From assembly GCA_018350325.1 (NCBI GenBank), contig JAEVLN010000003.1, positions 4,478,745 to 4,542,744 of the forward strand: 64,000 nt of DNA. Reading direction: 5' to 3'. The stretch is from Globodera rostochiensis. Taxonomy: Eukaryota; Nematoda; Chromadorea; Rhabditida; Heteroderidae. Numbering within the stretch: the first letter of the stretch is position 1; every line of letters starts with the position of its first letter. Positions 57,001-64,000 of this stretch are shown here, piece after piece. Made by a program: the position numbers and the translations under genes. A model generated the notes under the pieces. It ran no database searches. It saw only the letters and a list, made by a program, of their open reading frames with translations, and was not told the origin of the DNA.

Positions 57001-60000
57001 AAAAGTTATAGCCTTTCAATTGCTGGCACTGAAGTGTCCCGGCACTGAAGTGATGCGTACCCTCCCGGGCTTGGGGGTTAGCATCATTGGGACTGTTGAA
57101 AATTTATTACAGATAATTGAACTCATTGAACCACAGCGGCTTCATTTTGTCGTTGATGCCATAATCAACAGTCCGTCGGATTCGGTACATTTTTATCAGA
57201 TTTTGTTTGTTTGTTATCTAGCAATATGGGTGCTATTAGAAAGCTTTAATTCAGCAGAAGATATGTTCAACAAGGTTTAAGCGGTTCAAAGCATTTCCAA
57301 GAAGTTATATTTGCAAACTGTCATTTGAGATTTTCAGAGTTTTTCGAACTTTTCTACAGGTTGCCTCCCTGTCCCTCCATGAATACGGCAATTGGGTGAT
57401 CCTAAGTGTGCTTAAACACTGCACGGAGCAGCAAAAGCGTCCCGTGTTGGAACAACTGCATGACAATTTGCTCACTTTGGTCACGGACCAGTATGGCAAC
57501 TTCGTCATCCAACACGCGATTGAGCACGGACTGCCCGAAGACCGGGAGCGCATTCTGCGCAGTCTGCACGATAATTTACTCACGTTGGCCACGGATAAGT
57601 ATGGCAACTTCGTGATCAGACATGTAAAGGAGCATGGACTGTCTGAGGACCGCGAGCGCATTGTGCGCAGTTTGCAGGAGAATGTACTCACTTTGGTCAC
57701 GGATGAGGTGGTTGAAGGGGTGGGCGGGCCCACATGAGACTTCGAGACCGAAACCCGGCATTTTCGGTTCGGCTAACCGAAAATTATTTGAAACCGCCAG
57801 CCTTAGTCCCACTATATATTGATATAGATGACCGTCTAATTTAGACACCTCTTTTTCCTAAATCAAAACTCCACTCCCTCAAAAGGTCACCTCCATGTGC
57901 ACCAATGAATACGGTAGTCGGGTGCTCCAACGTGTGCTTGAACACTGCACGGAGCAGCAAAAGCGTCCCGTGTTGGAACAACTGCATGACAATATGCTCT
58001 CTTTGGCCACGGATAAGTATGGCAACTTCGTGATCAGAGATGTGATTGAGCATGGACTGCCCGAAGACCGGGTGCGCATTGTGCGCAGTCTGCTTCAGAA
58101 TGTGCTCACTTTGGCCATGCCGGTGAGTGAAGGAGCGGGTGGGGTATCGTGGGTAATGGATGAGTTGGGTGGAACCCATTTCTAAGACTAAATCTTGAAA
58201 AGCATCCTTCGTCACGTACCATCCCAACAGGTTGTTTCCCTGTCCCTCCATGAATACGGCAATTGGGTGATCCGAAGTGTGCTTGAACACTGTACGAAGC
58301 AGCAAAAGCGTCCCGTGCTTGAACAACTACATGATAATTTGCTCACTTTGTTCACGGATAAGTATGGCAACTTCGTCATCCAACACGCGATTCAGCACGG
58401 ACTGCCCGAAGACCGGGAGCGCATTGTGCACATTCTGAAGGACGACATTATGAAGTACGCACAGCACAAGTTCGCCTTCAACGTCATCTTAAAATGTTTG
58501 GTGTGCGGGACGGCGGATCAGAAAAAGGCGCTGATAGACAAAATTTGTGTGGGGTGAGTTGCTTTATGCATTAAAATGTAAGGGTCGAACTTTGGGACGA
58601 CGAGTTGGGACATAATTTTGTGAAATTTTATTTTTAAAGAGGGCCGGAGACGCTTCAAAATGCTCGACAGTTGATGACTAACGAATTTGGCAATCTTGTT
58701 ATTCAGGTCCTCCGAATATTCATTAGGGTTTGGTACGATCGATAAATTGATCGCTTTTACCGAAATTTCGTATCGTTACCGTATAGAACAATTTAATTCT
58801 CGATATTTGTCGTCAAGTAGAAAGAGGGGAACGAACGGTGCACGATTCGTTCCCTTTTACTCGAATTTTTTTTGTAAAAAATATTCTATGTGTTAAGGAT
58901 CGTGGAATCCGAATCTGACCTCGTCCCGACCGATTTCAAGCCCCGGAACCGAATTCGCACATTTTTTGAAATTTTTTGTTTTTTTACAAAACCGCTGTGA
59001 TTTTCTGGGTGATAGACCCAGAATTTAGAAGGAATATGACTCTTCTTGATCAAAAATTGACACAAAAAATTCAGAAATTTTTTGAGTACGGCACGGAGGA
59101 TCAGAAGGCTCAGCTGGTGGACGCATTGCGCGGCCACGTGTTGACATTATCCCTGCAAATCTACGGCTGTCCCGTGATCCAAACGGCGTTGAAATCGGTG
59201 GACAAAATGTCGCAAATTGAGGCAATACTTTATTTTAAATAGTTATTACATTTTGAGAAGTAATCATTTTAATTAAACACTAAAATATTTTTTAAAGATA
59301 ATCGAAGAACTGACGCCGCGTGCGTGTGTGATCAGATGCATCAAAGATCGTTATGGAAAGCACGTCATGAACACGGTGAATAACACCAATATACAACAAT
59401 ATATAATTGTGTTTGAGCGGAATATTATATAAATGTTGTTTAAGTCTTAACCGGGGCTCCCGGGTCTGGGGGTTAGCTTCATTGAAAACTGTTAAAGATT
59501 TTCCTCAGATATTTGAACTCATCGAACCAGAACGGCTTCAGTTTGTCGTTGATGCGATAATGCACAGTCCGTCGGATTCGGTACATTTTTAAAAACTTCA
59601 TTTCTTAAGGGCTCAACCAAACTCATTCATTACAATTTTTGGCAATTCTATAACTTATTCTACCATTTTTGGCTTTTGGATGAGAAATTTTGGGATTTTG
59701 ATGGTAATTTGTTTAGAAAATTGGCCAGAAAATTACGAGGGGGGGGGGAGGTCGACAGGGCTGGACGCAATTGCGGATTGCTGAAATTGCGGCCTTTTTT
59801 GGGTTGCGGATTTTTTGATTTTTTCCGCAATTTGGATCCGCAATCGGTGGTTTCAGAAAATTAATTTTTTGAAGCAAATACTTTTTCCACCCCTAAGTTC
59901 TTTTTACTTTTTTTTAATTTAAAAAAATTATTTGATGTCAATTTACAAGTTTTTCATCTCATTTTTTGGTTGGACGAAATCAAAAAACCATAGGGGGGGG

Positions 60001-61760
60001 GGGCTTTTGTTTTGCATTTGGACGAATTTTCTTAACAAATCTTGTTCAATCTTCTAGAAAATTTTCCCGGCGGCACCTATCGGCGCCGCCGCACCTTTAC
60101 CACTCCTAATGCTGCAAAAAATATCCGTATTTTTTAAATGTTGGTTTTGATAATTTCTTAGCAAAAATCCCGAAATTTTTCCCGACGTCGCTTGTCGGCA
60201 TTGCCGGGCTCTCCTTCCCAGAAAAATTAAATCAATTTTTTAGAGGCGCATTTTTGGTACAAAAAAAATATTTTTTTAAGGGTGCATTTTTTGTTTTAAA
60301 AAAAATTTGATTTTTAAAAAAGGTCCCCCAAAATTTTTCCAAAATTGCGGATTGCTGAAATTGCGGCCTTTTTGGGGTTGCGGATTACGGATTTTTTTCG
60401 AGATTGCTTATTGCGGATTGCCCGCAATCAGAATCCGATTGCGTCCAGCCCTGGGGTCGACCCCCCACTATTTAAGCTATGATCCACTATTTTGGAACCG
60501 GTTGCCATATCTTCTAGCAGATGATTGGCATCCCTGATCCTGTCCCATCCCAACAGGTTGCCTCCCTGTCCCTCCATGAATACGGCAATTGGGTGATCCT
60601 AAGTGTGCTTAAACACTGCGCGGAGCAGCAAAAGCGTCCCGTGTTGGAACAACTGCATGACAATGTGCTCCCTTTGGTCACGGATAAGTATGGCAACTTC
60701 GTGATCAGACATGTAAAGGAGCATGGACTGTCCGAAGACCGCGAGCGCATTGTGCGCAGTCTGCAGGAGAATGTACTCACTTTGGTCACAGATGAGGTGG
60801 TTGAAGGGGCGGTCGGAGGTACTTTCCAGGGATGTAAGCGCGTCGAAAAAAAAGAGCAATATGCGATAAGCGATATCGAATTTTCAAAGGCGATAACGAT
60901 CGGCGATAAAACCAATCGCGCAATTGTGATAGCGATTTACATCCCTGGTACTTTCCCATCATTTATTTGTTATGAAAATTGATTTTTGTTTTATTAAACC
61001 ACGCAGAAGGCTATTTGTCTCAATATAAATTTCTATATATTGCCGTCTAATTTAGACGCCCTTTTTCCCAAAGAAAAACTCCACTCCCTCAAAAGGTCAC
61101 CTCTATGTGCACCAATGAATACGGTAGTCGGGTGCTCCAACGTGTGCTTGAACACTGCACGGAGCAGCAAAAGCGTCCCGTGCTGGAACAAATACTTGAC
61201 AATGTGTTCACTTTGGTCACGGATGAGGTGGTTGAAGGGGGGGGCGGGGGTGAGGAGTCGTTTTAAGCACTTGAATTTACCGAGACTAGTCGCCGGGACG
61301 GAGACTTTCTCGAGTCGGCTCCGATACTTTTTTCAGAAACTGAAGCATAACCATTTTTGTTCAAGAACGGCAGCCAGGTGATCAAACATGTGATTGAGCA
61401 TGGACTGCCCGAAGACCGGGAGCGCATTGTGCGCAATTTGAAGGGAGACATTCTTAAAAACGCACATCACAGAGGCCTCTGCAGCGTGATCGAAAATTGT
61501 TTGGTTTTTGGGACGACGGAGCAAAGAAATGCGCTGATCGACCAAGTTTGCGCGGAGTGAGTTGTTTCTGGGAACCCCAAATCGTTAATGTTCTGTTCAG
61601 CAACGGCTTTGGCAGCCCGCCTTTGTTGGGAATGATGAAGCATCCGTTCGCTAACGACGTCGTGCTGAAAATGCATGACTTTGCGGACTCTGCGCATCGT
61701 GACAAAATGATGTTCGCCATCAAAGAACACATTCCGGCGCTGCTAAAGAGACAACAGTGA
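54072..61760 (+). CDS. Giant PUF-domain RNA-binding protein, ~25 Pumilio repeats
   Basis: Nineteen exons close in phase to ~1,010 residues: 54072-54090, 54200-54350, 55234-55390, 55689-56035, 56123-56189, 56324-56470, 56555-56632, 57113-57184, 57360-57707, 57886-58122, 58231-58553, 58640-58706, 59075-59221, 59298-59375, 59509-59580, 60557-60796, 61096-61227, 61366-61556, 61601-61760. The first repeat spans a junction (DPRGSR/FIQHKL). The C-terminus (SPPLLGMMKHPFANDVVLKM, then a stop) matches the PUF end. Between them are ~25 repeats such as YGNFVIQHAIEHGLPEDRER; PUF proteins normally have 8 and bind 3'UTRs. Base-contact triplets include canonical SR-Q (A) and N.-Q (U), but many are changed (NWVIR, SHVIQ, FNVV). 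Exons 11-17 duplicate exons 4-10. Three introns use GC donors (after 55390, 56470, 59221). Introns carry several transposons. Two adjacent genes with lost ends is the alternative, but the phases do not need it. Confidence 0.85.
55417..55628. mobile_element. hAT-like foldback element in PUF intron, TIR TAGGGTTGGACGGAAC
   Basis: 212 bp from TAGGGTTGGACGGAAC to GTTCCGTCCAACGCTA, with CCCGGTTTTT-type repeats inside. Flanks TTATTAAG and CTTTTAAG agree at 6 of 8 positions. Confidence 0.7.
56365..57223 (+). repeat. Right arm of long inverted duplication (partner 46591-47289)
   Basis: Includes PUF exons 6-8 and MITE copy 2. It contains the PUF repeat exon that the left arm lacks. Confidence 0.88.
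56723..57036. mobile_element. MITE with TIR CACTTCAGTGCCAGCA (copy 2)
   Basis: Nearly identical to 46779-47092 in opposite orientation. The left terminal motif reads CACTTAGTGCC here. It lies in the intron between PUF exons 7 and 8. Confidence 0.8.
59756..60453. mobile_element. hAT-like element in PUF intron, TIR CAGGGCTGGACGCAAT
   Basis: 698 bp from CAGGGCTGGACGCAATTGCG to GATTGCGTCCAGCCCTG. ATTGCGGATTGC-type repeats form the arms, and two hairpin modules (60068 and 60181) lie in the core. Flanks GAGGTCGA and GGGTCGAC suggest a duplication altered in a G run. Confidence 0.8.
60827..60947. mobile_element. hAT-like MITE in PUF intron, TSD GTACTTTC
   Basis: 121 bp from CAGGGATGTAA to TTACATCCCTG, with perfect 8-bp duplications at 60819-60826 and 60948-60955. 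The interior has CGATAACGATCGGCGATAA-type repeats. Confidence 0.93.
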
Positions 61761-62280
61761 GTTTTGTGTTGGCTTTTCTGCTCTTTTTGCATCACAACAA
61801 ATTTTTCATGGTTCTCTAAACCGATTTAAATTCCCTATTTTTTTCTATTGACAAATTCGTAATCAGTGCATCAAATAACATATTTTCAGTCAATTTAGAT
61901 TAAAAAATATTTCCATAAATTTTGGCCAAAAGGGTCCCCCTTTGCTTTTTCAAATTTGGCTCTGGTTCATATGAACCATATTTATCGCGGTGTTTAATCG
62001 GTTGAAATTTTTCATTCTGTTTATGTATTTGAATGATTTTGAGTTGCAGATCGCTTACCACCGTTCAACCACAGCGACAAAAGGAAGAAGTCGAATAACG
62101 GATTATTGGATGATTAAATTATCTTTATTTTTTTTATGCGATAAAATCAAAAAACACAACCAAGACTTTTCACGAATTTTGGAAAATCAAATTTCCAAAA
62201 ATCAATTTTGGCCTCGAGTGTTGTCAAAGAATAAGTCGTTCATAATTTGCCTTTTTGTTGTAAATTATTGCTTGTTGACA
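61761..62280. other. PUF gene 3' flank, no gene recognised
   Basis: AT-rich. The PUF 3'UTR should start here. Confidence 0.4.
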
Positions 62281-62283
62281 GAT

Positions 62284-62793
62284 AAATTTGAGGCAATCAT
62301 GTGGAATTGCGGTCCCGGCGAAAAATTTTTATAACAATTTCAAATGCATGTTTTCTGGGGTAAAAATATGTGTAGAACACGAATCTGAGCTCGGATTTGC
62401 GAATTTCGAACCACGGACCCGAATTCGAACAATTTTTCTAAATTCTAGGCACGTAAAAAATAATTTATGCATGGACACAAAAAGGTTAAAACCTTCAAAA
62501 ATGCACGAAAACGTTTGTAATGATGAGAAAACAAAACAATTCAATCGTTAACGGGGTCGAAATGGGCAATATAAAAAATTTGTTAACCCGAAAAAAAAGT
62601 TACATTTTGAACTTTCGAAAATGTTTGAATTCGGGTTCGGTTTTTGACATTCGCAAAATCCGAGCTCGGATTCATGTTCTACTCATTTTTTCACCCTAGA
62701 AAACATACATTTAAAATTTTAATCATTCAAAAATTAAAAAAAAAATTTTCGCCTGGACCGCAATTCCACATGATTGCCAAATTTGAACGACCA
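62284..62793. repeat. Inverted repeat with ~170-190-bp arms
   Basis: The left arm 62284-62455 begins AATTTGAGGCAATCATGTGG and the right arm 62600-62793 is its inexact reverse complement. Both include the CCGAATCTGAC-type repeat (here ACGAATCTGAGCTCGGATTT). The spacer is ~145 bp. More diverged than the 48.5-kb palindrome. Confidence 0.75.
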
Positions 62794-62974
62794 TCGATTC
62801 GTTCCCCTTTATAAAAACAATAAAAAACCTCCAAAAAATAGTTCAAAAGTTGAGCGTATATTTGTTTGGGTGCTGGAAATGAATATACTAATTAAAATTA
62901 TGTACGTTTAAACTTGAAATGTAAAATGCATGATAATTTGAACTCAAAAACCGGCAAATTCATAACAAAATGGG

Positions 62975-63242
62975 AGAATAATATCGCAATATCAATTTGG
63001 ATTAATATTTTCTTCATCATTTCTTCAACAACTATTCCACTCTCGTCCAAACTCGCTTCAGCCTCTTCCATTGCTGCTGCTTCTTGCATTTGCTCGTCCA
63101 GCTCTGCCCTCGGTGGCGCGTTGAAAAAAACCAAATGTCCAACACGTCCGAAAAATCGTGACATGGTCACCGCGAATTGTTGGTCCTCGAAGTCGGTGTT
63201 CAGAAAGGCGAGGATGTCAGTCTTTTCTCGCTCATTTGGCAT
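62975..63242 (-). CDS. Acidic ORF linked to MULE-like fragment (uncertain)
   Basis: The minus frame encodes MPNEREKTDILAFLNTDFED, QQFAVTMSRFFGRVGHLVFF, then an Ala/Glu-rich helix (EQMQEAAAMEEAEASLDESG). Coding composition is good. It may be a downstream exon of the fragment at 63235-63533 in another frame, or a separate gene. No domain recognised. Confidence 0.35.
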
Positions 63243-63533
63243 CTATCTCCGCTGTCATTGCCAATGGTTGATTCGGTTGTTGGCGTCCTTCATCGATTGC
63301 CACAGAAGACTCTTCCTCCGCATGAGAGACCTCCTATTTTAATGGGGAATTTTCAAGTGTGAAAAAAATTAAAACCTGGAAATTCACATGCCAACGACCA
63401 AGAAGCAAGTGGGGTTGGTAGAACCAACGCTGCCGACCATGGTAGCTCTCCGCATGGTTGATTGTACGGTGGCGCGGAACGTTGAAGAGGCTGACGGTCC
63501 AATGCTGTTCCTGATCCACGTGTTGACCTCAAA
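63235..63533 (-). pseudogene. MULE transposase-like fragment
   Basis: The exon at ~63377-63533 encodes HWTVSLFNVPRHRTINHAES then YHGRQRWFYQPHLLLGRWH, resembling the RTNN..E..H motif near the end of MULE-type transposase domains. After a GT-AG intron (63335-63376) the frame continues EVSHAEEESSVAIDEG and stops near 63235. The rest of the catalytic domain is absent from the window and may lie beyond 63533, where I found none. Likely a relic or a domesticated fragment. Confidence 0.45.
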
Positions 63534-63587
63534 TTTATAAATGTTGCCAGCAAAAATTCACATACCGTATATGCTCTTTTAATTCCA

Positions 63588-63705
63588 CCCTCTCTAATAA
63601 TGTCGCCATCTCTAATAATGTCGCCCTTTCTGAGAAGGTTGAAAAATAATGTCGCCCGCTCTAATAATGTCGCTGGTCACCCCCTCTAATAATGTCGCCC
63701 CCATT
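63588..63705 (+). repeat. Short tandem repeat (TCTAATAATGTCGCC)n
   Basis: Five to six imperfect 15-18-bp units containing CTAATAATGTCGCC. Confidence 0.85.
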
Positions 63706-63819
63706 TCAAATTACAAATCCAAATTTATCATTTCTCTTCCACTGGCTAAAATTGATGAGATGTAACGGGGAAAAACTATGAGTGTGTTTCAAGTTTGTAC
63801 CCAGTAACTTTTTCGGGGA

Positions 63820-64000
63820 GGAGCTAAAAGTCGATTTTTAGGGGGTGCATTTTTGGAGTTTATTGCATTTTTCTTAAGGAATTTTTTCGAAAAAAGTTGG
63901 ATTTTAGGGGTGCATTTTTTGAAATTTGAAAAAGGCAATCTTTAGGGTGCATTTTTGAAGTTTATTGCATTTTTCTTAAGGAATTTTTTCGAAAAAAAGT
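63820..64000. repeat. Direct repeat of a TTTTTAGGGGTGCATTTTT unit
   Basis: Two ~105-bp copies (63834-63930, 63940-64000) share TTTATTGCATTTTTCTTAAG and GAATTTTTTCGAAAAAA. The same GGGTGTATTTTT motif borders many elements elsewhere (18491, 33060, 33507, 51438). It continues past the window edge. Confidence 0.7.

Noticed and set aside
55685..58326. Minus-strand ORFs rich in Ser/Arg/Cys over PUF exons
   Set aside because: They mirror the plus-strand PUF coding frame and have no domain of their own.
1..64000. Spliced-leader (SL1) RNA gene or trans-splice operon
   Set aside because: I found no SL1-like sequence, and neighbouring genes are not closely spaced in the same orientation.

Overview
The window is eukaryotic, intron-rich, AT-rich and packed with repeats. 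The gene set points to a plant-parasitic cyst nematode, most probably Globodera. It holds a SPRY/B30.2 gene of the SPRYSEC/RBP-like type on a long coiled coil, a BTB-BACK-SPRY gene, an F-box-like gene of a family I associate with Globodera, a nematode DUF273 glycosyltransferase-like gene, a Gly/Tyr-rich peptide precursor and greatly expanded Pumilio (PUF) sequences. The genus is inferred from family resemblance only. No bacterial-type operon, CRISPR array or replication origin was seen.

Layout. 0-5 kb: a partial duplicated ORF, a Gly/Tyr-rich peptide gene (-) and an LCAT/phospholipase-like gene (-). 6-9 kb: a DUF273 gene (+) whose intron 8 is a minisatellite that copies its own splice donor. 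9.3 kb: a single 5S rRNA gene (-). 9.8-10.5 kb: a foldback transposon. 10.6-13.4 kb: a coiled-coil SPRY gene (-). 13.8-15.5 kb: a 1.7-kb pure-purine tract. 16.5-19.9 kb: an F-box-like gene (+) whose first intron carries nested hAT-like elements. 20-22.4 kb: two more copies of a dispersed repeat around a serpin exon. 23.1-26.1 kb: the BTB-BACK-SPRY gene. 27-34 kb: a small Cys-rich candidate, a FLYWCH gene and a mosaic of small transposons. 34.4-38.1 kb: a C2H2 zinc-finger gene with an antisense tRNA-like gene and two hAT-like elements in its introns. 40.6-47.6 kb: a minus-strand PUF pseudogene whose middle is a roughly 5.8-kb tandem array of PUF-exon fragments. 48-53.5 kb: foldback elements, some carrying ORFs. 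54.1-61.8 kb: a plus-strand PUF gene that splices in phase through 19 exons to about 1,010 residues and about 25 PUF repeats (the family normally has 8). 62-64 kb: inverted repeats and a MULE-like fragment.

Two themes stand out. One is PUF-repeat expansion: an apparently intact ~25-repeat gene, facing a decayed minus-strand relative partly turned into a satellite and linked to it by an inverted duplication. The other is a diverse set of non-autonomous foldback elements with 8-bp target-site duplications. Their terminal repeats run into family-specific short tandem repeats, they nest in each other, and several carry tRNA-like polymerase III promoters. For five genes (DUF273, SPRY, F-box-like, BTB-BACK-SPRY, PUF) I derived splice junctions by hand, and the exon phases close without a frame error. 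All function statements are homology inferences made by eye; no database search was run.
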